DNA of 64,000 nt from JADJPO01 sp963825645 (lineage in GTDB: Bacteria > Actinomycetota > Actinomycetes > Actinomycetales > Kineosporiaceae): contig CAWGTT010000005.1 in the NCBI GenBank assembly GCA_963825645.1, positions 62,001-126,000 on the forward strand, in the 5' to 3' direction. The translations under genes and the position numbers were made by a program. The notes beneath the pieces were generated by a model, which was not told where the DNA came from, did not search any database, and was given only the letters and a program-made list of their open reading frames with translations. This document shows, in pieces, positions 34,242 through 43,258 of this stretch; the stretch's first letter is position 1, and every line of letters starts with the position of its first letter.

Positions 34242-35048
34242 TCAGGGTAACGAGATGCCGTCGTCCACTCCCCGGCCCGACGTGTCAGGCAGGCCCAGAA
34301 CCGCGGCGAACGCCTCGGCATGCGCAAGGGCCAGGGCGACCAGGTACCGCTCCTGCTGCTGGAAGGAGCGGACCAGCTGGTCGGCGTCCAGGCCCGCGGT
34401 ATTCAGCGCTCCGTGACCCCCGGCAACCCAGTCCCTCCAGTCCGCTGCGCTGACCTCGGGGTGGTACTGCAGGCCCCACGCGGCATCGCCGAGCCGGTAG
34501 GCCTGATGCGGGTATCGGGCGGCCGTCGCGAGCAGGACCGCTTCATCGGGAAGTCGGGTGACGGCGTCCTGGTGCCAGTGCGGGACGCTCAGTGGCGAGG
34601 TGAACCGCTCGGCGACCGGTCCGAGAAGGCGGTCTCTGGGGGCCGCTGCGGTGAGCTCGATGTCGACCAGCCCGACCTCCAGCCCGCCATCCCCGCGGTC
34701 CACCCGCCCCCCCGTGGCCAGGGCCAGCAGCTGGGCGCCGAGACACACGCCCAGGGTCGGGATGGACCGCTCCACCGCCTCGGCCAGCAGCCGACGGGTG
34801 GCCGGCAACCACGGCGCGACGTCGTCCTGCCAGGCCGCCATCGAGCCGCCGAGCACGACGAGCGCGTCGACACCGTCCAGACCGGTCGGCAGTGGCTGAC
34901 CGAGGTCAGGACGGCACGCGTCGAGGCGGGCACCGGTCAGCGCCCCGGTCTCGAGACGACCCAGCCCGGCGTGCGGTTCGTGGACGAGCACCAGGACCCG
35001 TGGACCGCCGGCCGGTCGTGTCGAGCTCAACGGTCGTGTCGAGCTCAT
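34242..35048 (-). CDS. Class I glutamine amidotransferase
   Basis: A 268-residue cytosolic protein with the class I amidotransferase triad: nucleophile Cys in GVCLGAQLLALATGG, and His in WGLQYHPEVSAADW with its partner Glu. A GGSMAAWQDDVAPWLP segment is typical of the GuaA-like stand-alone group. The ATG at 35048 overlaps the glnA2 stop by 4 bases; upstream in-frame sequence lies in glnA2. The gene sits in the operon glnA2-gat-glnE. Since GlnA2 proteins in streptomycetes make gamma-glutamylated polyamines, a gamma-glutamyl hydrolase role is attractive, but this is inference; glutamine hydrolysis for another partner is equally possible. Confidence 0.85.
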   Translation of the reverse strand: MSSTRPLSSTRPAGGPRVLVLVHEPHAGLGRLETGALTGARLDACRPDLGQPLPTGLDGVDALVVLGGSMAAWQDDVAPWLPATRRLLAEAVERSIPTLGVCLGAQLLALATGGRVDRGDGGLEVGLVDIELTAAAPRDRLLGPVAERFTSPLSVPHWHQDAVTRLPDEAVLLATAARYPHQAYRLGDAAWGLQYHPEVSAADWRDWVAGGHGALNTAGLDADQLVRSFQQQERYLVALALAHAEAFAAVLGLPDTSGRGVDDGISLP

Positions 35049-36397
35049 AGGACGGGCAGGTACCGGTCCAGCTCGAAGGCGGTGATCTGATGGCGGTAGT
35101 CCCACCATTCCTTGCGCTTGTTGCGCAGGAAGAAGTCGAACAGGCCCTCGCCGAGGGTCTCGGCCACGAGCTCGGAATCCTCCATGATGTCCACCGCGGC
35201 TTCGAGGTTGCTGGGCAACGGCTTGATCCCCATCGCGCGGCGCTCACTGTCAGTGAGCGCCCACACATCGTCCTCGGCGCCCTCGGGCAGGTCGTAGCCC
35301 TCCTCGACCCCTTTCAGCCCGGCCGCCAGCAGGACGGCGTAGGCCAGGTACGGGTTGCAGGCCGAGTCGATCGCTCGGTACTCGATCCGCGTCGAGTTGC
35401 CCTTACCGGGCTTGTACATCGGCACCCGGATCAGCGCCGAACGGTTGTTGTGCCCCCAGCAGACGTAGGCAGGAGCCTCGCCGCCGCCCCACAGCCGCTT
35501 GTAGGAGTTCACCCACTGGTTGGTCACCGCTGTCACCTCGTGGGCGTGGGTCAGCAGGCCCGCGATGAACTGGCGGGCCACCTTGCTCAGCTGGAACTCG
35601 GCCCCGGCCTCGTGGAACGCATTGCGGTCCCCCTCGAACAGCGACAGATGGGTGTGCATCCCGGAGCCGGGGTGGTCGGCGAACGGCCGCGGCATGAACG
35701 TGGCGTACACGCCCTGTTCCAGCGCCACCTCCTTGATCACCGTGCGGAAGGTCATGATGTTGTCGGCGGTGCTCAGCGCGTCGGCGTAGCGCAGGTCGAT
35801 CTCGTTCTGGCCTGGCCCGCCCTCGTGGTGGCTGAACTCGACCGAGATGCCCATCGACTCGAGCAGGCTGATCGCCCCCCGCCGGAAGTCGTGGGTCGTG
35901 CCGCGCGGCACGTGGTCGAAGTACCCGGCCTGGTCGACCGGCACCGGCGCCCGGCCCGGCACGTGCTCGTCCTTGAGCAGGTAGAACTCGATCTCGGGAT
36001 GGGTGTAGAAGGTCAGCCCGTGGTCGGAGGCCCTGGCCAGAGCACGCTTGAGAACGTGCCGCGGGTCGGCCAGGGTGGGCTGGCCGTCCGGGGTCAAGAT
36101 GTCGCAGAACATCCGGGCGGTGCCCTGCTGGTCACCTCGCCAGGGCAGCACCGCGAAGGTCGACGGGTCGGGCTGGACCAGCATGTCGGCCTCGTAGATC
36201 CGGGCCAGGCCCTGGATCGCCGAGCCGTCGAAGCCGATCCCCTCGGCGAACGCCCCCTCGAGCTCCGCCGGCGCCACGGCGACCGCCTTGAGCGTGCCCA
36301 GCACGTCGGTGAACCACAGCCGCACGAACCGGATGTCGCGCTCCTCCAGGGTGCGCAGCACGAACTCCTGCTGTCTGTCCACGGTCTCTCCCAGCAC
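35045..36397 (-). CDS. glnA2: Glutamine synthetase-like protein GlnA2 (not adenylylatable)
   Basis: A 450-residue GSI-family protein, clearly a paralogue of the glnA product. It has the beta-grasp start FVRLWFTDVLGTLKAVAV, the ATP/glutamate regions PEIEFYLLKDE and HHEGGPGQNEIDLRYADAL, and SACNPYLAYAVLLAAGLKG. The adenylylation loop is replaced by EDDVWALTDSERRAMGI with no tyrosine, so GlnE cannot modify it. Length and pattern match M. tuberculosis GlnA2 and the streptomycete gamma-glutamylpolyamine synthetase group. It heads a minus-strand operon with an amidotransferase and glnE. No GlnR box is visible in the 116 bases upstream. Whether it makes glutamine or a gamma-glutamylamine cannot be decided from sequence. 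Confidence 0.9.
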   Translation of the reverse strand: MLGETVDRQQEFVLRTLEERDIRFVRLWFTDVLGTLKAVAVAPAELEGAFAEGIGFDGSAIQGLARIYEADMLVQPDPSTFAVLPWRGDQQGTARMFCDILTPDGQPTLADPRHVLKRALARASDHGLTFYTHPEIEFYLLKDEHVPGRAPVPVDQAGYFDHVPRGTTHDFRRGAISLLESMGISVEFSHHEGGPGQNEIDLRYADALSTADNIMTFRTVIKEVALEQGVYATFMPRPFADHPGSGMHTHLSLFEGDRNAFHEAGAEFQLSKVARQFIAGLLTHAHEVTAVTNQWVNSYKRLWGGGEAPAYVCWGHNNRSALIRVPMYKPGKGNSTRIEYRAIDSACNPYLAYAVLLAAGLKGVEEGYDLPEGAEDDVWALTDSERRAMGIKPLPSNLEAAVDIMEDSELVAETLGEGLFDFFLRNKRKEWWDYRHQITAFELDRYLPVL

Positions 36398-36513
36398 GTA
36401 TCGGCCGTTGCTGAACCCAGGCTAGTCGGCGGGGGCGACGGGCCCGTCAGGGCGGTGCTTCGCGGCCATGCCGCGGACCGGTCGCCCGAGTGGTCGGCGA
36501 CGGCCCGAACAGG

Positions 36514-37881
36514 TCAGCGGCTGCGGCGCGACCCGGAGCGGGCACCGGTCGAGAACGCGGCCGCCCCACCGGCGCGGCGGCCTCCGGCTCGCGAGGCGGT
36601 CGCGGGTCGGCCCGCTCCGGACGACCCTCCCGAGGGCCCGTTGCGGCCCGGTGCGCGCCGCGGTCGAGGCGACCGGCGCGGCGCCGTGGCGACGGCCACG
36701 AAGGCCCCGCTCAGCTCCCGCTCGCCCGGGGCGAGCTCACGCAGCAGCGGGTGGGCGGCAGTGACCCGCGTCGTGGGGGCATGGACGCCGGCCCGCCGGG
36801 TCAGGTCGCGCACCTCCCGCACCTGAGCGTCGGTCATCAAGGTGACCACGGTGCCGCTCGCCCCGGCCCGGGCGGTGCGGCCGGAGCGGTGCAGGTAGGC
36901 CTTCGCCTCGCCCGGCGGGTCGGCGTGGATCACCAGGCCCACGTCGTCCACGTGGATGCCGCGGGCGGCGATGTCGGTGGCAACCAGGGTGCGGGCGGCT
37001 CCGCTGTGGAAGGCGTCCATCGTCCGGGTCCTGGCGCCTTGGCTGAGGTCGCCGTGCAGCTCCACCGCGGGCACTCCGGAGGCGTTCAGCTGCTTGGCCA
37101 GCCGCTTGGCGCGGTGCTTGGTGCGGGTGAACACCAGCGTGCGCCCGGGAGCCGCGGTGAGGTCGACCAGCACCGGTAGGTGCGCGTCGTGGCTGACGTG
37201 CAGCACGTGGTGGGTCATCGTCACGATCGGCGCGGTCGCGGAGTCGGCCTGGTGGGCCACCGGCCGGTGCAGGTAGGCCTTGACCAGAACGTCGACGGCG
37301 GCGTCCAGGGTGGCCGAGAACAGCATCCGCTGGCCACCCTGCGGGGTGAGGTCCAAGATCCTGCGCACGCTGGGCAGGAAGCCGAGATCGGACATGTGGT
37401 CGGCCTCGTCGATGACGACGGCCTCGACCGCGTCCAAGCGAACGTGGCGCTGGCGGATCAGGTCCTCCAGGCGACCCGGGCAGGCGACGACGATGTCCAC
37501 CCCGCCACGTAGGGCATTGACCTGCGCCTGCTGGCGGACCCCGCCGAATACCGTGCGCGAGGTCAGGCCCAACGGCCTGGCCAGGGGCACGAGCGCCTCG
37601 TCGATCTGCGCGGCCAGCTCCCGGGTCGGGGCGAGGACCAGAGCCCTCGGCCGCTGGGGACGGCGTGGGGCGACGCTCGTGGCGAGCCGCGTCAGCAGAG
37701 GCAGCAGGAAGGCGTAGGTCTTGCCGGATCCGGTCCGCCCGCGGCCGAGCACGTCGCGCCCGGCAAGGGAGTCCGGCAGGGTCGCGGCCTGGATCGGCGT
37801 GGGGATGGTGATACCGCGGGCGGCGAGCACGTCGCTGAGGACGGCGGGCACGCCCAGCGCGCGGAAAGAGTGCTGGGGCAT
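36514..37881 (-). CDS. DEAD-box RNA helicase
   Basis: A 455-residue ATP-dependent RNA helicase. Motifs in order: Q motif (FRALGVPAVLSDVLAARGITIPTPIQ), Walker A GRTGSGKTYAFLLPL, Ia PTRELAAQ, II VIDEADHMSDLGF (DEAD), III FSATL, V TDIAARGIHVDDVGLVI and VI HRSGRTARAG. The C-terminal tail is a low-complexity Arg/Gly/Ala/Ser-rich extension typical of RNA-binding tails in actinobacterial RhlE/CsdA-type proteins. A likely role is ribosome assembly or mRNA turnover. It stands alone between glnA2 and nadE. Confidence 0.93.
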   Translation of the reverse strand: MPQHSFRALGVPAVLSDVLAARGITIPTPIQAATLPDSLAGRDVLGRGRTGSGKTYAFLLPLLTRLATSVAPRRPQRPRALVLAPTRELAAQIDEALVPLARPLGLTSRTVFGGVRQQAQVNALRGGVDIVVACPGRLEDLIRQRHVRLDAVEAVVIDEADHMSDLGFLPSVRRILDLTPQGGQRMLFSATLDAAVDVLVKAYLHRPVAHQADSATAPIVTMTHHVLHVSHDAHLPVLVDLTAAPGRTLVFTRTKHRAKRLAKQLNASGVPAVELHGDLSQGARTRTMDAFHSGAARTLVATDIAARGIHVDDVGLVIHADPPGEAKAYLHRSGRTARAGASGTVVTLMTDAQVREVRDLTRRAGVHAPTTRVTAAHPLLRELAPGERELSGAFVAVATAPRRSPRPRRAPGRNGPSGGSSGAGRPATASRAGGRRAGGAAAFSTGARSGSRRSR

Positions 37882-38097
37882 GGTGAGGTCAGGGCCTTCG
37901 ATGACAGGCCGATCTCAGGGATCGGCGGCGGTCGTTCTGCCCGGCGCGACTCTCAACTGGGTCGCGGCGCAAGGGCTTCGACGGTGCGAGAAGGCGGTCC
38001 CGAGGCAGAACTGGGCGGGACCGCGTGACCAGAGTATCGGAGATCCGGTCGATGATCGGCCGATCTGGCGTGTGCCGGGCCCGATTAGGCTCCTGGT

Positions 38098-39900
38098 ATG
38101 TCGCAGCTGCGTCTCGCCCTGGCCCAGGTCGACCCGACCGTCGGTGACCTGGCCGGCAACGCCCGGATCGTGTGTGAGTGGTCGCGCCGGGCCGCCGCGG
38201 CGGGCGCCCACCTGGTGGCGTTCCCCGAGATGGTGCTGACCGGCTACCCGGTGGAGGACCTCGCGCTGCGTACCTCGTTCGTCGACGCCAGCCGCTCTGC
38301 GTTGACTCGGCTCGCCGCCGATCTGGCCGCCGAGGGCCTCGGCGGGCTGCCGGTGGTCGTCGGCTACCTGGACCGGGTCGACCGTGACGACGACGGGCGG
38401 GGCGACGACCTCGCCGGTGCGCCACGGGTCGGCGTGCCCAAGGGCGAGCCGCAGAACTGCGCGGCGATCTGCGTGCGCGGGGAGGTGGTGGCCCGCTACG
38501 CCAAGCACCACCTGCCCAACTACGGGGTCTTCGACGAATTCCGGATCTTCGTGCCCGGTCGCGACCTCACCGTGGCCCGGATTCGTGGCGTCGACGTGGC
38601 GATCGCGATCTGCGAGGACCTATGGCAGGAGGGCGGCCCGGTGGCCTTGACCCGCGAGGCCGGCGCAGAGCTGCTCCTGGTGCTCAACGGTTCCCCCTAC
38701 GAGCAGGACAAGGACGACGTGCGACGTGACCTGGTCACCCGCCGGGCCGACCAGGCCGGGTGCGCCCTGGCCTACGTGAACCTGGTCGGCGGCCAGGACG
38801 ACCTGGTCTTCGACGGTGACTCGATCGTCGTCTCGGCCGACGGCGCCGTGCTCGCCCGCGCCCCGCAGTTCGAGGAACACCTGCTGGTGGTCGACCTCGA
38901 CCTGCCCACCGACGACGCCCACGACGAACGGCCCGAGCTGCCCGCCGGCGAGCACGGCGTCCGGTACTCGACGATCAGCGCCGACCCGGTGGCCGGCTAC
39001 CGCCCCGACCCACTGCTACGTGCCCCTGCCACCTTGGCTCCGCTGCTCGACGGGGACGCCGAGACCTACCGGGCCCTGGTGACCGGGTTGCGGGACTATG
39101 TGCGCAAGAACGGGTTCACCTCGGTGGTGCTTGGGCTCTCCGGCGGGATCGACTCCACCCTCGTCGCCGTGATCGCCTGCGATGCGATCGGCGCTCAGAA
39201 CGTGGTGGGCGTCTCGATGCCCTCGCGCTACTCCAGTGACCACTCCCGGGACGACGCGGCCGACCTGGCCAAGCGCACCGGACTGGACTATCGGGTGGTG
39301 CCGATCGCCCCGATGGTGCGGTCCTTCATCGACGCCCTTGCCCTGAGCGGTGTCGCCGAGGAGAACCTGCAGGCCAGGGTGCGCGGCGTCATCCTGATGG
39401 GGCTGTCGAACCAGGAGGGACATCTGACCCTGACCACTGGCAACAAGTCCGAGCTGGCGGTCGGTTACTCCACGATCTACGGGGACTCGGTCGGTGGCTT
39501 CAACCCGCTCAAGGACGTCGACAAGACCACGGTCTGGGCACTGGCCCGGTGGCGCAACGCCCAGGCCGTCCGCAGCGGGGCGACCCCACCGATCCCGGAG
39601 AGCTCGATCACCAAAGTCCCCTCGGCCGAGCTGCGCCCCGGCCAGACCGACCAGGACTCGCTGCCGCCCTACGACCTGCTGGACGAGCTGCTGGAGCGCT
39701 ACGTCGTGGGAGCGCACGGCCGTTCCGAGCTTCTCGCCGACGGCTTCGAGGCGGCCACCATCGACTCGGTCGTCACCATGGTCGACCGCGCCGAGTGGAA
39801 GCGGCGCCAATCGGCCCCCGGTCCGAAGATCTCCTCGATCGCCTTCGGGCGGGACCGCCGCCTGCCGATCACCAGTCGCTGGCGCGAGGACCAGTCCTGA
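38098..39900 (+). CDS. nadE: Glutamine-dependent NAD+ synthetase
   Basis: Final step of NAD+ synthesis: amidation of deamido-NAD+. The 600-residue protein has an N-terminal nitrilase/glutaminase domain (roughly residues 1-270) with the catalytic Glu in FPEMVLTGYPVEDL, Lys in KHHLPNYGVFDE and Cys in IAICEDLWQEGG. The C-terminal synthetase domain carries the PP-loop LGLSGGIDSTLVAV and TTGNKSELAVGYSTIYGD. Fused glutaminase plus synthetase is the actinobacterial form, so ammonia is channelled from glutamine. ATG at 38098. Located between the divergent helicase and panB. Confidence 0.95.
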   Translation: MSQLRLALAQVDPTVGDLAGNARIVCEWSRRAAAAGAHLVAFPEMVLTGYPVEDLALRTSFVDASRSALTRLAADLAAEGLGGLPVVVGYLDRVDRDDDGRGDDLAGAPRVGVPKGEPQNCAAICVRGEVVARYAKHHLPNYGVFDEFRIFVPGRDLTVARIRGVDVAIAICEDLWQEGGPVALTREAGAELLLVLNGSPYEQDKDDVRRDLVTRRADQAGCALAYVNLVGGQDDLVFDGDSIVVSADGAVLARAPQFEEHLLVVDLDLPTDDAHDERPELPAGEHGVRYSTISADPVAGYRPDPLLRAPATLAPLLDGDAETYRALVTGLRDYVRKNGFTSVVLGLSGGIDSTLVAVIACDAIGAQNVVGVSMPSRYSSDHSRDDAADLAKRTGLDYRVVPIAPMVRSFIDALALSGVAEENLQARVRGVILMGLSNQEGHLTLTTGNKSELAVGYSTIYGDSVGGFNPLKDVDKTTVWALARWRNAQAVRSGATPPIPESSITKVPSAELRPGQTDQDSLPPYDLLDELLERYVVGAHGRSELLADGFEAATIDSVVTMVDRAEWKRRQSAPGPKISSIAFGRDRRLPITSRWREDQS

Positions 39901-40024
39901 CCGGCCGGGAGCTCACCACACCACCCCCCGGAACGTCTCCGAAGGCGGCCATACGACAGGGTTAGGGTGAACCCCCGGCCCGCACCGAGGCGGCGGCCGG
40001 ACCTGACCCGCTGCGGAGGACGCC

Positions 40025-40969
40025 GTGAGTGAGCCCACCGCCAACCCGCCCACCCCCGAGAGCGTTGCCGGGCCCGGCGCCGAGCCCTCCTCGGGCGAGC
40101 TGCCCAACCCCTACGGCGGCCGGGTCGTGGTCCCCGACGCCTCCGCACCGGGAGCCGGGCCCTTGCCCCGGCGGGTGCGGATCCACCACCTGCGTGAGAT
40201 GAAGCAACGCGGCGAGCGGTTCGCGATGCTCACCGCCTACGACCAGTACTCGGCTGCGGTGTTCGAGGAAGCCGGGATCCCGGTTCTGCTGGTGGGCGAC
40301 TCGGCCGCGAACAACGTGTACGGCTACGAGACCACGGTGCCGATCACCGTCGATGAGCTGGTGCCGCTGGTTCGCGCCGTGACCCGCAGTGCCCGCCACT
40401 GCCTGGTCGTGGCCGACCTGCCGTTCGGGTCCTACCAGTCCGGCCCGGAACAGGCCCTGGGCAGCTCGATGCGGATGATGAAGGAGGGGCTGGCGCACGC
40501 GGTCAAGCTCGAAGGCGGACGCCGGGTCGCGCCGAGCGTCGAGGCGCTCGTCGGGGCGGGCATCCCGGTGATGGCGCACATCGGGTTCACTCCGCAGTCT
40601 GAGCACGCCTTGGGCGGCTACCGGGTCCAGGGACGCGGTGAGGACGCCACCGAGCGGATGGTCGCCGAGGCCACCGCGCTGCAGGAGGCGGGGGCCTTCG
40701 CGATCGTCATGGAGATGGTGCCCGGCCCGGTGGCCGAGCAGGTCACCAAGGCGCTCGCGATTCCGACCATCGGGATCGGGGCCGGACCGCACTGTGACGC
40801 CCAGGTGCTGGTCTGGCAGGACATGATGGGCCTGCGCACGGGGAAGGCACCGCGGTTCGTCAAGCGCTACGCCGATCTGCACCAGGTGATGCTGGACGCC
40901 GCTCAGGTCTTCGCCGGTGAGGTGCGTGACGGGGTGTTCCCGGCCCCGGAGCACACCTTCGACAGTTGA
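40025..40969 (+). CDS. panB: 3-methyl-2-oxobutanoate hydroxymethyltransferase
   Basis: First committed step of pantothenate (coenzyme A) synthesis: transfer of a hydroxymethyl group from methylene-tetrahydrofolate to 2-oxoisovalerate. The 314-residue TIM-barrel protein has the metal-binding Asp in VLLVGDSAANNVYG, the catalytic Glu in FAIVMEMVPG, and VAHIG-type (IPVMAHIGFTPQS) and TIGIGAGPHCDAQVLVWQDM segments. An about 40-residue Pro-rich N-terminal extension precedes the barrel, as in mycobacteria. The start GTG at 40025 follows a GGAGG element (40015-40019). panB occupies the same syntenic position as Rv2225. Confidence 0.95.
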   Translation: MSEPTANPPTPESVAGPGAEPSSGELPNPYGGRVVVPDASAPGAGPLPRRVRIHHLREMKQRGERFAMLTAYDQYSAAVFEEAGIPVLLVGDSAANNVYGYETTVPITVDELVPLVRAVTRSARHCLVVADLPFGSYQSGPEQALGSSMRMMKEGLAHAVKLEGGRRVAPSVEALVGAGIPVMAHIGFTPQSEHALGGYRVQGRGEDATERMVAEATALQEAGAFAIVMEMVPGPVAEQVTKALAIPTIGIGAGPHCDAQVLVWQDMMGLRTGKAPRFVKRYADLHQVMLDAAQVFAGEVRDGVFPAPEHTFDS

Positions 40970-40990
40970 GAACCAGCAAGGAGGCGGCTC

Positions 40991-41887
40991 GTGACGGATG
41001 AGGCGAGGATCGTCGTCGGCGTCGACGGATCGGCCGAATCGCTCGAGGCGGTGCGGTGGGCCGCCGAGCGGGCCGGAGTGACAGGGACGCACCTGCACCT
41101 GGTCCATGTGGCGGCGCCGGTGGCGCTGGCACCCGGTGTCCCGCTGCCCGGTGCACTGCCGAACGTGGCGACGATGCCGAACCCGTCGGACATGGCAGCG
41201 CAGGAGCAGGCCGACTTGGAGCTGCTGACGTCGGCCGCCGACTTCGCCCGAGGGGTACACGACGGCGTCCGGGTCAGTACCGAACGCCTCACGGGCGGCG
41301 TCGGGCACGCCATCGTGGAGGCGAGTCACAAGGCCTCGGTGGTGGTGCTCGGTTCCTCGGGACTGCCCGAGGGCCTGGATCGACTCCTGTCCGGGTCACT
41401 GGTCCTCCACGTCTCCAGCCACGCGGCGTGCCCGACCGTGGTGGTCCAGGCGACGAGGCGCCGCGGGCCCGTCGTCGTGGGTGTCGACGGGTCCCCGCCC
41501 TCGCACCATGCCGCGCGGTTCGCGATCGCCGAAGCGGCGCGCGATGGCGTTCCGCTCGTCGTCGTCCATTCCTGGAGCCTGCCGGTGCCGATCGGCATGG
41601 TCGAGGCCGTCGCCGCCGCCGACCTGGACGACCGCATGCTGCGGGAGAAGGGCGCGACGGTACTGGCCGACGTCCTCGACCCGTTGCGGGCCGACTATCC
41701 GGACGTCGAGGTGCAGACCCACCTGTCCGAACAGGATCCCTCGCAGGCACTCCTCGCCGTGAGCGTCACCGCGGGCCTCGTCGTGGTCGGCTCTCGCGGT
41801 CACGGCAATCTCGCGGGTCTGCTGCTGGGCTCGACCAGCCAGAACGTCCTGCGCCTCGTTCGCTGTCCGGTGGCTGTGGTCCGCTGA
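40991..41887 (+). CDS. Universal stress protein with two USP domains
   Basis: A 298-residue tandem USP protein. Each half starts with a beta-strand (IVVGVDGSAESLEAVRWA and VVVGVDGSPPSHHAARFA) and ends with the ATP-binding G2xG9xG(S/T) pattern: GSSG...SGS in the first domain and GSRG...LGS in the second. Such proteins bind ATP and respond to hypoxia or stress in actinobacteria; the exact role is unknown. GTG start, 21 bases after panB, so the two may be co-transcribed. Length matches mycobacterial double-domain USPs. Confidence 0.9.
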   Translation: MTDEARIVVGVDGSAESLEAVRWAAERAGVTGTHLHLVHVAAPVALAPGVPLPGALPNVATMPNPSDMAAQEQADLELLTSAADFARGVHDGVRVSTERLTGGVGHAIVEASHKASVVVLGSSGLPEGLDRLLSGSLVLHVSSHAACPTVVVQATRRRGPVVVGVDGSPPSHHAARFAIAEAARDGVPLVVVHSWSLPVPIGMVEAVAAADLDDRMLREKGATVLADVLDPLRADYPDVEVQTHLSEQDPSQALLAVSVTAGLVVVGSRGHGNLAGLLLGSTSQNVLRLVRCPVAVVR

Positions 41888-41922
41888 CAGCGCCGCGCCG
41901 ACGCAACTGGCCTGACCACGGG

Positions 41923-42126
41923 CTATTCGGGGTCGCCCCCCTCCTCCCAGGCCCGGTCCTCCTCGTCCCACTTCTCGGTCTTGTCCCGGGCGATCTCCAG
42001 GGCCCGGGCCGCGGCCTCGTGGGTGGAGTAGGGGCCCATCAGGATCTCGCCAGGCGACTTGTTCTCGTCGGTCTCGACCTGGCCCGTCCGTGTGTTGAAC
42101 CAGTAGACATTCGACGGCTCGTCCAT
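41923..42126 (-). CDS. Short SPOR-like domain protein
   Basis: A 67-residue acidic protein with VYWFNTRTGQVETDENKSP and MGPYSTHEAAARALEIARD, matching the small actinobacterial SPOR-like proteins annotated next to map. The domain normally binds septal glycan, but no signal peptide or membrane span is present here, so it is likely cytosolic. It is convergent with the USP gene and divergent from map. The function is unknown. Confidence 0.7.
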   Translation of the reverse strand: MDEPSNVYWFNTRTGQVETDENKSPGEILMGPYSTHEAAARALEIARDKTEKWDEEDRAWEEGGDPE

Positions 42127-42221
42127 GCCTGAACGCTAGGACGCCCGGCCGGCCCGCGCCAGAGCGGGACGCACCCGGGCGCGGAACGCGGGCCCGACGA
42201 CGCCGACCTAGACTCGCGGAC

Positions 42222-43127
42222 ATGCCTGCCCCGTCCGCCGCACCGATCGGCACCCTGGTGCCGGGCACGGTCAGCGCGCTGCGTGCCGTCCCGCCCCGCA
42301 TCCCGCGGCCGCCCTACGTCGGGCAGCGGCACGCTCCACCGTTCACCGGCTCGGAGGTCAAGGACGTCGCGACCATCGAGGCGATGCGCCAGGCTGGGCG
42401 CCTGGCCGCGCGGGCGATGGCGGCAGCCGCCGGGGTCATTGCACCCGGGGTGAGCACGGACGAGATCGACCGGGTGGGGCACGAGTTCCTGCTCGACCAC
42501 GGCGCCTATCCCTCCACCCTCGGCTACCCCGGCAACGGCGGCCCGTCACCGTTCCCGAAGTCGTTGTGCACCAGCATCAACGAAGTGATCTGCCACGGCA
42601 TCCCGGACTCGACGGTGCTGCGTGACGGCGACATCGTCAACATCGACCTGACCGCCTACCTCGTGGTGGACGGCATCGGCGTGCACGGTGACACCGACGC
42701 CACCTACCTGGTCGGCGAGGTCGACGAGGAGTCCCGGCTGCTGGTCGAGCGCACTCGTGAGGCGATGATGCGCGGGATCAAGGCGATCATGCCGGGCCGC
42801 CAGATCAACGTGATCGGCAAGGTGATCTCCTCCTACGCCAAGCGGTTCGGCTACGGCGTGGTCCGCGACTTCACCGGGCACGGCATCGGGACCGCCTTCC
42901 ACTCCGGACTGGTGATCCCGCACTACGACGCGGCGCCGGCGTTCGACACGCTGATCGAGCCGGGCATGACCTTCACGATCGAGCCGATGCTCACCCTGGG
43001 CAGCCCGGAGTGGGAGGCGTGGGACGACGGTTGGACCATCGTCACCCGCGACCGGCGCCGCTCCGCGCAGTTCGAGCACACCCTCCTGGTCACCGACACC
43101 GGGGCCGAGATTCTCACCCTCGCCTGA
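42222..43127 (+). CDS. map: Methionine aminopeptidase, type I
   Basis: Removes N-terminal methionine from new proteins. The 301-residue enzyme has the five metal ligands of the pita-bread fold: two Asp in DIVNIDLTAYLVVDGIGVHGDTDA, the His of GHGIGTAFH, the Glu of TFTIEPML and the Glu of QFEHTLLVT. An about 50-residue N-terminal extension with IPRPPYVGQ (a Pro-rich, SH3-ligand-like stretch) marks the MAP type Ic form found in actinobacteria. ATG start. It stands alone; ppgK follows 131 bases later. Confidence 0.95.
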   Translation: MPAPSAAPIGTLVPGTVSALRAVPPRIPRPPYVGQRHAPPFTGSEVKDVATIEAMRQAGRLAARAMAAAAGVIAPGVSTDEIDRVGHEFLLDHGAYPSTLGYPGNGGPSPFPKSLCTSINEVICHGIPDSTVLRDGDIVNIDLTAYLVVDGIGVHGDTDATYLVGEVDEESRLLVERTREAMMRGIKAIMPGRQINVIGKVISSYAKRFGYGVVRDFTGHGIGTAFHSGLVIPHYDAAPAFDTLIEPGMTFTIEPMLTLGSPEWEAWDDGWTIVTRDRRRSAQFEHTLLVTDTGAEILTLA

Positions 43128-43258
43128 GTCCCGCCTCACTGCCTGGCGTTCGGCTTCCAGGTGGCCCCGGCGGTGTCGGTGAGGGGCGATGTTCTCGTAG
43201 GGTCGGACCGCACTCGGCCGACCCACGGGGCCGAGCAGCGCAGACGAGGGGACGGCGA

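Noticed and set aside
43010..43258. Upstream extension of ppgK inside map
   Set aside because: Overlaps the conserved map C-terminus in another frame; ROK similarity begins after 43259.
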